Of a stretch of DNA of 64,000 nucleotides, positions 44,591 through 53,824 are shown in pieces; the first letter of the stretch is position 1; each line of letters begins with the position of its first letter. The stretch is from Halpernia humi. Lineage in GTDB: Bacteria; Bacteroidota; Bacteroidia; Flavobacteriales; Weeksellaceae. A program made the position numbers and the translations under genes. A model generated the notes under the pieces. That model made no database searches, was not told the DNA's origin, and saw nothing but the letters and a program-made list of their open reading frames with translations. The stretch spans positions 1-64,000 of the forward strand of contig NZ_FNUS01000004.1 of assembly GCF_900108025.1 (NCBI RefSeq), read 5' to 3'.

Positions 44591-45916
44591 TTATTTAAAA
44601 CTATAAAATCTCGCGCCATAAGAAAGCGGATTTTCCATTTCAATTCTATCTAAACCAAAACCGGAATTACTTTCTTGAACTGAATTTTTAAGTTGTTTCC
44701 GATGCAATTTTTCATAAGTTTCAAAATCAATTTCTTGTCTTTGCTTTAAAACTTCAAAAAGACGCCATTTTTCCACAATTTCTTTCCAGTTTTCAGAAAT
44801 TTTTGCGGTGAAAACTTTCGCTTTTGAACCGCTTCCGTAAGCCAAAAAACCTATTTCTTTTCCCATCAAATCTTCATTTTCATTAAATGAAACTTGTAAG
44901 GCAGAAAACAAAGCCATAAAAATCGACGCAGTGTACATATTTCCAATTTCAGAAGAAGCGCGCTGCGACGTTTCTATTTTTTCATTAATAAATTTTAAAT
45001 ACGCTTCAGATTTTGCAACCGCTTTTTGATCATCTAAAGTGTCGAAAGGCAAATTATTTTCTATGGCAAATAATTCCGTAAAAACCCGTTTCCCATGAAA
45101 AGCATAAGGCAAATGGAAAATTAAAAAACGCCAATTTTCGTATGGTTTTTCGCTACTAATTTGAGATTTGTAGTGTTCATACGCTTCTCTAATTCTATTT
45201 TGATAACATTGGTTGGAATATTGTCCGTCAAAAACGGGTTCGTCAGTGAAAATTTCTATTTTTTCTGGCGAATTTTCTGGTAAATTTTGAACTGCGCTTT
45301 TCTCAATAATTCTTCTTGGTTTAAAGAAGTCAAAAACAGATTCTGTGGCAACGCCCCAAGTATTTTCAAACTCTAAAAGTTGTGGCTTATCGGAAACCAA
45401 AAGTGCGACAGAACCGCCGCCTTGCGTATATTCGCCGGAAGAAGCGAGTTCATATTTGGCATAATCTGCAGCAATTACAACGGCTTTTTTTCCGGGATTT
45501 GCTTTGCAAAAATCAATGCAGTTTTGAAGCGCATCGATGGCGCCAACGCAAGCGAAAGTCAAATCTACAACATCGCAATTTTTAAAAATTCTTTTGCCAA
45601 ATTTTTCCTCTAATTTTTCTTCAACCATTTGCATCGCAAAAGTAGCAGTTGGTTTTGCAGCATCTAAAGCACTTTCTGTTCCTAAATAAATCCTGGAAAT
45701 TTCCGCTGGATTTATATCGTAATCTGCGATTAACTTATATAAACTTTCTGCGGCAAAAGTGGCTGCATCTTCGTGCACATCGGCTAAAGCCATTTTATGC
45801 AAACCTAAACCTTTCTCTAATTTCGCGGGTTCAATTCCTCTTTTTTCTGCTAATTCTCTGATTTCTAAATACAATTTCGGCACATAAAAACTTGCCGCTT
45901 CAATCCCAATTTTCAT
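44591..45916 (-). CDS. mvaS: Hydroxymethylglutaryl-CoA synthase
   Basis: Condenses acetyl-CoA and acetoacetyl-CoA to HMG-CoA in the mevalonate pathway, used by Flavobacteriia in place of the MEP pathway. 441 aa. Catalytic Cys in DLTFACVGAID (Cys123), Glu49 in VHEDAATFA, and the His of HLPYAFHGKR. The length matches bacterial enzymes. A structured repeat lies 22 nt upstream of the start. The pathway feeds uppS (6147-6896). Confidence 0.93.
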   Translation of the reverse strand: MKIGIEAASFYVPKLYLEIRELAEKRGIEPAKLEKGLGLHKMALADVHEDAATFAAESLYKLIADYDINPAEISRIYLGTESALDAAKPTATFAMQMVEEKLEEKFGKRIFKNCDVVDLTFACVGAIDALQNCIDFCKANPGKKAVVIAADYAKYELASSGEYTQGGGSVALLVSDKPQLLEFENTWGVATESVFDFFKPRRIIEKSAVQNLPENSPEKIEIFTDEPVFDGQYSNQCYQNRIREAYEHYKSQISSEKPYENWRFLIFHLPYAFHGKRVFTELFAIENNLPFDTLDDQKAVAKSEAYLKFINEKIETSQRASSEIGNMYTASIFMALFSALQVSFNENEDLMGKEIGFLAYGSGSKAKVFTAKISENWKEIVEKWRLFEVLKQRQEIDFETYEKLHRKQLKNSVQESNSGFGLDRIEMENPLSYGARFYSFK

Positions 45917-45938
45917 TTGTAGTTGTTATTATTTTTAT

Positions 45939-46003
45939 GGTCAAATGCAATCGCCTGCTTAAAATTCTCGTTTATTGATGAAATTTATTGATGGCGATTT
46001 CAC
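45939..46003. repeat. GGCGATTTC-type inverted-end element upstream of mvaS
   Basis: GGTCAAATGCAATCGCC (45939-45955), 37-nt spacer, then GGCGATTTCAC (45993-46003). It has the same end architecture as the three copies at 56241-56480, with a different spacer. It sits 22 nt upstream of the mvaS ATG, in its likely leader. Confidence 0.6.
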
Positions 46004-46086
46004 TGTTTACTAATTTTTGAATAAAGGTAAGAAATTTTGAGGTTTTGATTGAGGTTTAGAATTTAGATTTATTCTAAAAAAGTACA

Positions 46087-46154
46087 TTTTGTCATTCTGA
46101 AAGAATCTAAGCATAGATTAAGACAACGGCTGAGATTCCTACGGAATGACAAAA
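46087..46154. repeat. GTCATTC-type inverted repeat
   Basis: TTTTGTCATTCTGAAAGAATCT (46087 onward) pairs imperfectly with AGATTCCTACGGAATGACAAAA (46133-46154). This is a dispersed-repeat type common in Bacteroidota (recalled, not checked). It is in the gap 45917-46283, which has no gene. Confidence 0.6.
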
Positions 46155-46210
46155 AAGTGGAAATAAATATTCTTCCGTTCGTTAAAAATTGAAAATTATA
46201 TTATTATTAA

Positions 46211-46233
46211 AGCACGGATTGCAAATCCGCGCT
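46211..46233. repeat. CACGG hairpin, second copy
   Basis: AGCACGGATT ... AAATCCGCGCT folds into a hairpin. It shares AGCACGGATT and the AAA-rich loop with the one at 27686-27708. Confidence 0.55.
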
Positions 46234-46283
46234 ATCGGATTATTTTTTTTGAAAGAATTGTAAATAAGCGTTAGCAGAGTTTT

Positions 46284-46766
46284 TCACCAAATCTTAATTG
46301 TTCCCTTAATTTCGAAGCCTTTTCTATTTTTGGCACCGTCAATAATTACGGTTAATGTATCTTTTAATTTTGGTTCTCGATAGTAAGTCCAAACTGCATT
46401 AGCACTATCAGCATTTTCCATATTTTGGATATCTAAAAAAATAGAATCATTTTTATTTCGGTCAAAACTTAAATTGTAAGGATATTTGCTAAATTTCAAT
46501 AAATTTGTTTCTTCACTTGTATGAAATCCATATTTAAAACCTTTTTCAAAATATGGAATAAATTTAAAATTACTCAAATTTTGTGAGTCCTTTATCTTAT
46601 AATTTAATTCTCGAACAAAAACACCCCTCTCTTTTGATTCTTTAATTTGACTTGTTCCCACTCTATATTTCCATGGCTTATACCCGTACCAACCCGCATA
46701 CACATTTAATAAACTGTAAAGTAAAATTCCACTTATAAAAAAATATAAAAAGTATCTTGCCTTCAA
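46284..46766 (-). CDS. Hypothetical protein with one membrane anchor, 160 aa
   Basis: Not recognised. One N-terminal hydrophobic helix (about 4-25) followed by a soluble domain with charged strands, consistent with an anchored periplasmic protein. The AT-rich codon use is like its neighbours. No operon partner is close; repeats lie on both sides. Confidence 0.6.
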   Translation of the reverse strand: MKARYFLYFFISGILLYSLLNVYAGWYGYKPWKYRVGTSQIKESKERGVFVRELNYKIKDSQNLSNFKFIPYFEKGFKYGFHTSEETNLLKFSKYPYNLSFDRNKNDSIFLDIQNMENADSANAVWTYYREPKLKDTLTVIIDGAKNRKGFEIKGTIKIW

Positions 46767-46902
46767 TTTTTAGAGATAATTTTTTTGAAAAGTCCATATC
46801 ATATCTCAAATTTACACAAATTTTCTTAAAAATTCTCAAGTCCATATTTTTATAACACACCATAATTTTCTTCTCTTGAAAAGAAAAAATACAATTGAAA
46901 AA

Positions 46903-46995
46903 TAGCCCCGATTGAAGGGAAAATCCTTTTTAAAAAAATGCACCGAAAAGGTGCATTTTTTTAAAAAGATTGGAATGAAAAGCGGGTACAATCTT
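46903..46995 (+). ncRNA. Flavo-1-like structured RNA or repeat, copy B
   Basis: Reads TAGCCCCGATTGAAGGGA, AAATCC, T run, a hairpin (AAATGCACC/GGTGCATTT), A run, AAGATTGGAATG, AAAAGCGGGT and CAATCTTC. The block order and most bases equal copy A on the other strand at 25454-25545, while the central hairpin differs. It faces the 3' end of the aminopeptidase gene, 36 nt away, as copy A faces fbp, so it may also stop transcription from that side. Confidence 0.6.
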
Positions 46996-47030
46996 CGCAA
47001 AAAGCGAAACCCGTCTTGCTCCTAATAAAA

Positions 47031-49538
47031 TTATTTATAAGCCTCGATTGTTTTGCTAATATCTTCAACTTGGGCTTTTAAACTTTCGCTTGTAGGATTG
47101 GCTTTTAGTGCGTCTGTTTTTTTCGCCAAACCGTCTTGCAACATTTTCACAATCATCATTTTGGCTTGCGGATTGGCTTCAACTTGACCTTTCGCCTGCA
47201 TCAAAATTTTGGTAATATTGTGCGTTGCTTTGGTGTTATCAGACGTCATGATCCAGTTGAAACCTTCTTCGGCTTTTGCGCCCAATTCTGGTTTTTGGAA
47301 TTTTAAAAATGGATAAAAAGCGACAAGATTGCCAATTGCAGGCATTTGAGCGGTGATTTTATTGTCGACAATTGTTGGCAAAAGTGTCATCATCAAATCA
47401 TCTGACGCGGTAGAAAGATCTAACTTATCAGCCAACGCCACGACTTTTGAAGGATCTAAATTAGCAATTCCTGCGAGTGAACTGGCTTTTACGGCATTTG
47501 AAACGGCAGACATATTTTTCTCAAACCAAGGTAAATATTTTGGATTTTTAGTCTTCACTAAAGCAGAAATTGCGGCCGCTTGCACCAATGTTTTAGAATC
47601 ATTTTGGGCTAATTTTTCAACTTCGCTTAATGCTAATTTTGCTTCGTCGGCATTTGTTAAATCTAAAGCATCCAAAGCCTGAATTTTTATTCTAAAGAAA
47701 GGATCTTTCAAAGCAGCAACCAAAGTTTTAAGCGCGGCAGGATTTTTATCGGCATTTTTCGCGGCATCTTCTACGGCCAAATATCTGGCTAGAAAATCTT
47801 TAGAACCTGTATATTGCATTAAATATTGCTCTGGCGTTTTGGTTTCCGTAATCTCGGAAATAATGACACCGTCTGGATTTAGATTAATTAAATCTGGATT
47901 TTTTGCCGCAGAAAAAGTGAAAGAATTTTTTGCTTTTGCATCTACCCAAACTGTTTCTCTTTTTGCAACACCATTTACAAAAACATCAATATCTAAAGGA
48001 AATTGAAATAAATTGCTTTGCGTTTGCGCAATTGAAACCGTTACTTCTTTTTTCACGGGTTCGTAAGAAGTGGTGTAAGTTAATTTTGGATTTCCAGCGC
48101 CGTAATACCATTGGTTGAAAAACCAGTTTAGATCTCTTCCTGACACTTTTTCTAATGACAATCGCAGTTGTTGCGCTTCTCCATTTCCGTAAGCGTTGGT
48201 TTTAAGGTAATCATTTAATCCACCGAAAAAAGCATCATCACCTAAATAACGACGCAACATATTTAGAATTCCGCCACCTTTGTTGTAAGAAACGGCATCA
48301 AAAACATCTTCGCGAGAATTATATTTAAAACGAACCAAATCTTTTGTCGCGTTTTTTGGATTTCTTTTATAACCATCAATATCGTTCATCAAATGATAAT
48401 CTGCGGCATCTTTTCCGTATTTGTGTTCTTCCCACAAATATTCAGAATAATTGGCAAAACTTTCATTCATGGTAATGTTACTCCAACTTTCGGCCGTTAC
48501 CAAATCGCCAAACCATTGGTGAAAAAGTTCGTGTGCGATGGTATCTTCCCATTTATTTTCGTCAATTAAATCGCCGGCTTTTTGATAAGCACCTTCGCCG
48601 TGCAAAGTTGCGGTTGTATTTTCCATAGCGCCAGAAACGTAGTCGCGACCAACCATTTGCGAATATTTTTGCCATGGGAAAGGATAGTTTAAAATTTTTG
48701 AATAAAAATCTATCATTTCTGGTGTGTTTCCAAAAATACCTTTTGCGTAAGGTTCGTATTCTTTTTCTACATAATAATCTACGGGAACATCTTTCCATTT
48801 GTCTTTTACCACAGCAAAAGGACCAACTCCCATAAAAAATAAGTAAGTAGATTGGCGTTTGTCCATCACCCAGTGATCAGTTCTTAAATTATTGCCTTCG
48901 TCTTTGGAATCTTTTAAAACACCGTTTGAAAGCGTTACATATTTTGACGGAACCGTCATGTAAATTTCGTCTGTTGTTTTTTGGTTCGGTTTATCAATTG
49001 TAGGGAACCACGCAGAAGAAGATTCTGTTTCACCTTGCGTCCAGATTTCTGTTGGTTTATCGGGATCTTTTCCGTCTGGATTAATGAAATATAAACCTTT
49101 TGCATCTGTAATAGCAGCACTTCCTGCTTGTTTTACTTCATTTGGGCGCGCTGTATATTTGATGTAAACCGTGTAATCTTGGTTTCGGTTATAGGTTTTG
49201 TCTAAATTTATTTTTAAAATATCATTGCTATAATCATATTTTAAGGGTTTATTTTTTCCGTTTTCTGAAAGCGAAACATCGTGAATCAACATTCCTTTTG
49301 CGTCTAAAACTAAAGAATCTGTCGGGTAAAAATACGGACTTGCAGTTAACCATTCTTCGCCTGCCATTTGCTGTTTTGCATAATCAAAACTGACTTTTAA
49401 TTTGGTGTGTTTTAGTTCAGTATGCTTTGTGTGGGTTTGTCTGTAAAGGGAAACGCCGGAAGTATCGGTTTGTGCAGTGGCAAGATTTCCGCTAAAAAAA
49501 GCGGCGAAGAAAAAGACTGCGATTGTAAGTTTTTTCAT
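47031..49538 (-). CDS. M1-family zinc aminopeptidase
   Basis: 835 aa with a signal peptide (about 1-22). Substrate motif GAMEN (303-307), zinc site HELFH (336-340) with the third ligand Glu359 in NESFANYSEYLWE. The C-terminal about 280 residues (from about 560) are HEAT-like helices. It should be a periplasmic or outer-surface peptidase releasing N-terminal amino acids from peptides. No type IX tail. Confidence 0.92.
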   Translation of the reverse strand: MKKLTIAVFFFAAFFSGNLATAQTDTSGVSLYRQTHTKHTELKHTKLKVSFDYAKQQMAGEEWLTASPYFYPTDSLVLDAKGMLIHDVSLSENGKNKPLKYDYSNDILKINLDKTYNRNQDYTVYIKYTARPNEVKQAGSAAITDAKGLYFINPDGKDPDKPTEIWTQGETESSSAWFPTIDKPNQKTTDEIYMTVPSKYVTLSNGVLKDSKDEGNNLRTDHWVMDKRQSTYLFFMGVGPFAVVKDKWKDVPVDYYVEKEYEPYAKGIFGNTPEMIDFYSKILNYPFPWQKYSQMVGRDYVSGAMENTTATLHGEGAYQKAGDLIDENKWEDTIAHELFHQWFGDLVTAESWSNITMNESFANYSEYLWEEHKYGKDAADYHLMNDIDGYKRNPKNATKDLVRFKYNSREDVFDAVSYNKGGGILNMLRRYLGDDAFFGGLNDYLKTNAYGNGEAQQLRLSLEKVSGRDLNWFFNQWYYGAGNPKLTYTTSYEPVKKEVTVSIAQTQSNLFQFPLDIDVFVNGVAKRETVWVDAKAKNSFTFSAAKNPDLINLNPDGVIISEITETKTPEQYLMQYTGSKDFLARYLAVEDAAKNADKNPAALKTLVAALKDPFFRIKIQALDALDLTNADEAKLALSEVEKLAQNDSKTLVQAAAISALVKTKNPKYLPWFEKNMSAVSNAVKASSLAGIANLDPSKVVALADKLDLSTASDDLMMTLLPTIVDNKITAQMPAIGNLVAFYPFLKFQKPELGAKAEEGFNWIMTSDNTKATHNITKILMQAKGQVEANPQAKMMIVKMLQDGLAKKTDALKANPTSESLKAQVEDISKTIEAYK

Positions 49539-49614
49539 TTATAGGATTTTTTAAAGTATCTTATTAGTGTAGATTTTGAGGAAATTGTTAAAAATTAGGT
49601 AAAAATAATTTTAT

Positions 49615-49923
49615 CTAATTTTCATATAAAAGTTCGCTTAATTTTTTGGGATCCTGTTTGCAATGCCAGAAAAGTTTAATAATAACATCTTCAGCAACAA
49701 TTTCATAAATTAATTTTACTTGCTTTTTTCCAATAAATGTAAAACGTAAATTTGGGAAATCCTTTAATTTTTGGTGTTGAACAATTCCATCATTTAAAGT
49801 TTGGTTAAACTTTTTGATATCATTTCTTAAAATCGCTAGTTCTTTATTTGTCCATATTCTACGAACGAAATCTGTAATTTCTTCCAAGGAATTCAACGCC
49901 GTTTCCGTAAAAATAATTTTCAT
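49615..49923 (-). CDS. RelE/ParE-type toxin
   Basis: 102 aa. MKIIFTETALNSLEEITDFV at the start and RFTFIGKKQVKLIYEIVAED with the typical C-terminal strand are the RelE/ParE fold. Family members cleave mRNA at the ribosome or poison gyrase; which one applies here is not readable. Its start overlaps the antitoxin stop by 4 bp (ATGA). Confidence 0.8.
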   Translation of the reverse strand: MKIIFTETALNSLEEITDFVRRIWTNKELAILRNDIKKFNQTLNDGIVQHQKLKDFPNLRFTFIGKKQVKLIYEIVAEDVIIKLFWHCKQDPKKLSELLYEN

Positions 49924-50159
49924 TTTTTATTGAAAATTGAATCCATCAATTCATCAGAATATTCTTCGAATCGTCCTTCTTCAAAATCCTTTTGACTTTG
50001 TTCTAAAACTTTCTTGAAAACATCAGAACTTTCAATTTCGTCCCAAGAATAGGTCTCGTCTTCAGAAATTTCCACGCTTTTTACACCTTTTAATTGCAAA
50101 AGCATTTTTTTTAGAAATGATATATCGGCTTTATCTTCAAGTTTTACAGTGAGTTCCAT
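49920..50159 (-). CDS. Antitoxin of the RelE/ParE pair
   Basis: 79 aa, acidic (many Glu/Asp), beginning MELTVKLEDKADISFLKKML, with a DUF2683-like flavour. The acidic C-terminal tail (about 40-75) would wrap the toxin. Upstream gene of the pair, as usual for type II systems. Confidence 0.72.
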   Translation of the reverse strand: MELTVKLEDKADISFLKKMLLQLKGVKSVEISEDETYSWDEIESSDVFKKVLEQSQKDFEEGRFEEYSDELMDSIFNKK

Positions 50160-50265
50160 ATCTGAATTTTTAGTAAAGTTAATAATTAATTTGAAAACTT
50201 TGTAAAAGTTACTCTCTTTGCTTGGAAAACTTTAACAAAGAGAATAAATAATATTTTTTTCATAT

Positions 50266-50790
50266 TTAACTAAATTTAATTTTAATATCGCTTTCATATT
50301 TTTGCAGAACATTAAATTCAATTGCAAAATCGCGAATTTTTTTTATTTGAGTTTCAGTTAAATCTGAATTGCCAGATTTTAAAGAAAAAAGCAGACGTCT
50401 TTTACTAAAAATTGAAATATTAAATTTACCAAAAATCAGTCTCCAAAAGCCAGAATCTTCATCGATAATTATTGACAAATTTTCAAAGTTCACTTTTTCA
50501 ATATTTATAATTCCAAATAAGGTTTTGTTTTCCATTTTTAGAATTTTTTCTGTCTCTAAAATTTCAATTTTAGTTATAAAATTTGATGTTAGATCACGAT
50601 AAATATTTATAATTAAAACACCTACTAAAACTGAATATGATAAATTAAATTTTGGAAATGATTCGGAAAGAACATAAACAACTATAAATAATAACAATAG
50701 TTTGCAATAATTTTTTATTACTTCTTTTGCTTTTAGTTTTTTATTATAAGTGTAGATTGTTTTCAATTTGCAAAAAATTTTATACCGCAA
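50266..50790 (-). CDS. Hypothetical membrane protein, 174 aa
   Basis: Not recognised. A pair of hydrophobic helices (about 28-45 and 52-68) follows a basic N-terminus; the C-terminal about 100 residues form a soluble domain rich in Ile, Phe and Lys ([18 protein letters not shown]), similar in character to PH-like YcxB-type proteins. The start overlaps the thyA stop by 11 bp, so the two are probably co-transcribed. Confidence 0.6.
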   Translation of the reverse strand: MRYKIFCKLKTIYTYNKKLKAKEVIKNYCKLLLLFIVVYVLSESFPKFNLSYSVLVGVLIINIYRDLTSNFITKIEILETEKILKMENKTLFGIINIEKVNFENLSIIIDEDSGFWRLIFGKFNISIFSKRRLLFSLKSGNSDLTETQIKKIRDFAIEFNVLQKYESDIKIKFS

Positions 50791-51574
50791 CCGGTGCTTT
50801 AATTCCCGGTTCTGGATTGTAATTTTCTAAAGTGAAATCTTCAAAACTAAAATCGAAAATATCTTTAATTTCTGGATTTAGTTTCATTGTCGGCAATTCC
50901 TTTGGCGAGCGTGAAAGTTGTCTTTCAACCTGCTCAAAATGATTATTATAAATATGAACATCACCAAAAGTGTGCACATAATCTCCCACTTGTAAATCGC
51001 AAACTTGCGCCACCATCATCAAAAGCAAAGCGTAACTCGCAATATTGAAAGGAACGCCCAAAAAAACATCCGCACTTCTTTGATAGAGTTGCAAAGATAA
51101 TTTTCCGTCGGCTACATAAAACTGAAACAGCGCGTGACACGGCGCCAAAGCCATATTTGAGATTTCTGCAACATTCCACGCTGAAACAATTAATCTGCGG
51201 GAATCTGGATTTTTTTTAATTTGATCAATTACATCTGTAATTTGGTCGATTACTTTTCCATTCGCGCCTTCCCAACTTCGCCATTGTGCACCATAAACTG
51301 GACCAAGATTTCCATTTTCATCTGCCCATTCATTCCAAATTGAAACGCCGTTATCCGTTAAATATTTAATATTTGTATCGCCTTTTAAAAACCAAAGCAA
51401 TTCATAAATTATTGATTTTAAATGGACTTTTTTTGTTGTCACCAAAGGAAATCCTTTAGATAAATCATAACGCAATTGATAGCCGAAAATACTTCTGGTT
51501 CCCGTTCCAGTGCGGTCGGTTTTGTCGGTTCCATTGGTTTTTATATGTTTAAGAAGGTCGAGGTAGTTTTGCAT
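50780..51574 (-). CDS. thyA: Thymidylate synthase
   Basis: Methylates dUMP to dTMP with methylene-THF. 264 aa. [18 protein letters not shown] at the N-terminus, catalytic Cys146 in [10 protein letters not shown], and [15 protein letters not shown] plus [12 protein letters not shown] for nucleotide and folate binding. No dihydrofolate reductase gene follows; a hypothetical membrane gene comes next. Confidence 0.97.
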   Translation of the reverse strand: MQNYLDLLKHIKTNGTDKTDRTGTGTRSIFGYQLRYDLSKGFPLVTTKKVHLKSIIYELLWFLKGDTNIKYLTDNGVSIWNEWADENGNLGPVYGAQWRSWEGANGKVIDQITDVIDQIKKNPDSRRLIVSAWNVAEISNMALAPCHALFQFYVADGKLSLQLYQRSADVFLGVPFNIASYALLLMMVAQVCDLQVGDYVHTFGDVHIYNNHFEQVERQLSRSPKELPTMKLNPEIKDIFDFSFEDFTLENYNPEPGIKAPVAV

Positions 51575-51641
51575 TAAAATTAATTTGAAAATTTGTAATA
51601 TTCACAAAAATAAAGAAAATTTTCTTTATTTATTTTAACAT

Positions 51642-51830
51642 GTTCTTTTGTCTTGAAACAAAAGAACCAAAAATTCAAGACTGGAAACTCACCTAAAAAT
51701 TAAATTTTTAACCTAAAATTTTCAAACTTGCGCGGATAGCAAATTTTTGCAATAAATAAAGATTTTTGCCGCGCTTCAAACACTGAAAATTTTTTAACGG
51801 TTAAAAGTTTAATTTTCTTTACGGCTCCGT
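51642..51830. repeat. Palindromic intergenic element between thyA and the GreA-like gene
   Basis: GTTCTTTTGT / ACAAAAGAAC (51642-51667) is a perfect 10-bp hairpin. Downstream, an imperfect palindrome joins the TTTAACC...TTTTCAAACTTGCGCGG side (about 51698-51735) with CCGCGC...GAAAATT (about 51769-51820). I recall TCTTGAAACAAAAG-type elements as dispersed in Bacteroidota. No coding sequence. Confidence 0.55.
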
Positions 51831-51850
51831 TTCCTAGGTCAGTTAAAATA

Positions 51851-52291
51851 CTACCAAATTTTTATAATTTTTTGCTTGATATTATTTAAAGAAAAAAATT
51901 CATATTCTATTTTTCCATTCATTGCTTTTGCTAAAGGACTTTCTGGTGAGATCAAAAATATTTTTTGTTTATTAATTTCAATTGTTCCTAAAGAAACTGA
52001 AATATAAAACAAACCGTTTGAAGTTTCAACCAAAGTTCCAAAACCAATTGATTTATTAGCAGAAAGTGGAATTAACTTTAAAGAATTTTTGGCTTTAATA
52101 TTTTCATTTAACTGAACTTGAAGATTATTAATTTCCTGTTGCACCATTTCGCGTGTGGTTTCATATTTATCGCCCATCGAACTTTTGGTTTCGTTGTTGG
52201 AAGCGCGTGTTTCGGAAATCAGATTTTCTAAAGTTTTTATTTTTAAATCTAATTTTTCGTGGATTAATTTTAAAATTTCGGGTTTGTTCAT
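51851..52291 (-). CDS. GreA/GreB-like protein of unknown role
   Basis: 146 aa. N-terminal coiled-coil half (about 1-70; TRASNNETKSSMGDKYETTREM) and a small beta C-terminal half (GFGTLVETSNGLFYISVSLG, SPESPLAKAMNGK) like the GreA/GreB C-domain. The acidic tip residues typical of Gre transcript cleavage factors are not evident, so it need not cleave RNA. Sometimes mislabelled 3-oxoacyl-ACP synthase. Confidence 0.65.
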   Translation of the reverse strand: MNKPEILKLIHEKLDLKIKTLENLISETRASNNETKSSMGDKYETTREMVQQEINNLQVQLNENIKAKNSLKLIPLSANKSIGFGTLVETSNGLFYISVSLGTIEINKQKIFLISPESPLAKAMNGKIEYEFFSLNNIKQKIIKIW

Positions 52292-52311
52292 TTAAAATAA
52301 AAATAGATTTT

Positions 52312-52361
52312 GGCTAAAGCCTCTAAAATTCTTTTTAATTAAAAACGGGCTAAAGCCCGTT
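52312..52361. repeat. Two GGCTAAAGCC-type hairpins
   Basis: GGC-TAAA-GCC (52312-52321) and AACGGGC-TAAA-GCCCGTT (52344-52361) share a TAAA loop. They follow the amylase stop on its own strand and may terminate it weakly. Confidence 0.6.
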
Positions 52362-52389
52362 CCTATTGATAATATTTGATTTTAAAAAT

Positions 52390-53739
52390 CTAATTTTTCA
52401 CATAAACCGCATAACCCGAAACCGGCATTTTAAAAGATTTATTGGTAGAAAAATCTCGATTTTCTTTGGTGAATAATTCTTTAAAATTACCAGAAACTTC
52501 TGCATCATCAAGCGTGAAATCTACTGGTTCTTTGGACATATTTAAAACAACTAAAACCTCATCTTTTCCATTTTTGCGGATGTAGGCTAAAATTTTATCG
52601 TCGGCAGACGTTTTTACAAAATAGGTTTTCACGTTTGGATCGCCGCCGCGCAAAGCAGAATTGGTGGATTTTAAATTAAATAGAGTTTTATAAAAATCGG
52701 CTAATTGGTAAGTTCCGTTCCATTCGATTGGGTCTTTTTCAAAAAATTCCAAACGTTTCATATTTGGTAATTCTTGCCCAGAATAAGTTAAGGGAATTCC
52801 ATTCCAAGTGGCTGAAAAGACAGCCAAAGGTTTTGCAATCACGCCATATTTTTCATATTCTGTGCCGTTCCAAGTGTTTTCATCGTGGTTGCTGGTGAAC
52901 AAAGCGCGCATGGAATTATCGCCAAGTGCGGAATATTTTACTAATAAATCTCTTAAATCTTGAAGCGGTAGATTTTTCTTGTAATAATCTTCCGTTTTGT
53001 GCATCCATGTCCAAGAATAACTGGCATCAAAGACTTTTCCATATTCTGGATTATCCAACTCATCAAATTCTCCGATGAAAAATAGTGGTTTTATTTTTTC
53101 TACTTCTGGTCGTGCTTGTTTCCAAAAATCAACTTCTACCCAACTTGCCAAATCGCAACGAAAACCATCAATATCTGTATTTTTTACCCAAAATTTCATG
53201 GCGTCAATCATTGCTTGGCGCATTTCTGGTTTGCTGTAATCGAGTTCAATAATATCGTCCATCCCACTTGCGCGGTGAAAACTTCCATCGGCGTCGTGCA
53301 GATAATATTCTGGATGAGTTTTCGTCCAAACATGATCCCATCCTGTGTGATTTGCAACCCAATCGATGATTACATGAAAGCCCATTTTGTGCGCTTCATT
53401 CACCAAATTTTTAAAATCTTCCATCGTCCCAAATTCTGGATTGATAGAAGTATAATCTGAAGCCGCGTATTGACTTCCCATAGTTCCTTTCTTTTCTTTC
53501 TGCGCAATTGGTGTGATTGGCATAAACCACAAAGTGCCGACTCCCATTTTTTTCAGTCGTGGTAATTCTTTTGCAAAAGCGTTGAAGGTGCCTTCTTTAG
53601 TGTATTGTCTAACATTAACTTCGTAAATGTTGGTGGTGTGTTTCCAGTCTTTTGGTGATTCCATTTTGGTTTGGTTATTTTTTTTTGAACAAGATATTAC
53701 TGCGAAGCCAAGAACAGCCAATAAAATTATTTTTTTCAT
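52390..53739 (-). CDS. Lipoprotein alpha-amylase (GH13)
   Basis: 449 aa. Lipobox VISC (Cys17), so it should be anchored in a membrane, probably facing the periplasm or surface. GH13 barrel: IIDWVANHTG, GFRCDLASW (nucleophile Asp196), FIGEFDELDN (acid/base Glu224) and FTSNHDEN. The C-terminal domain ends SGYAVYVKN. It hydrolyses alpha-1,4 glucans. No SusCD genes are adjacent. Confidence 0.9.
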   Translation of the reverse strand: MKKIILLAVLGFAVISCSKKNNQTKMESPKDWKHTTNIYEVNVRQYTKEGTFNAFAKELPRLKKMGVGTLWFMPITPIAQKEKKGTMGSQYAASDYTSINPEFGTMEDFKNLVNEAHKMGFHVIIDWVANHTGWDHVWTKTHPEYYLHDADGSFHRASGMDDIIELDYSKPEMRQAMIDAMKFWVKNTDIDGFRCDLASWVEVDFWKQARPEVEKIKPLFFIGEFDELDNPEYGKVFDASYSWTWMHKTEDYYKKNLPLQDLRDLLVKYSALGDNSMRALFTSNHDENTWNGTEYEKYGVIAKPLAVFSATWNGIPLTYSGQELPNMKRLEFFEKDPIEWNGTYQLADFYKTLFNLKSTNSALRGGDPNVKTYFVKTSADDKILAYIRKNGKDEVLVVLNMSKEPVDFTLDDAEVSGNFKELFTKENRDFSTNKSFKMPVSGYAVYVKN

Positions 53740-53793
53740 CGTAGGTGAAATTTTAAAAATTAAAAAGAAAGCGAAAGATAATAAATTTTTCCA

Positions 53794-53819
53794 TAAAAAA
53801 ACCCGAGAATATCGGGTTT
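53794..53819 (-). terminator. Rho-independent terminator of the pRiA4-like gene
   Basis: An 8-bp stem AAACCCGA (53799-53806) with TCGGGTTT (53812-53819), followed on the minus strand by seven T. It begins 6 nt after the stop. Confidence 0.75.
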
Positions 53820-53824
53820 AAAAT

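Noticed and set aside
49615-50159. Toxin-antitoxin pair as a novel system
   Set aside because: The fold, gene order and 4-bp overlap are those of common RelE/ParE modules.
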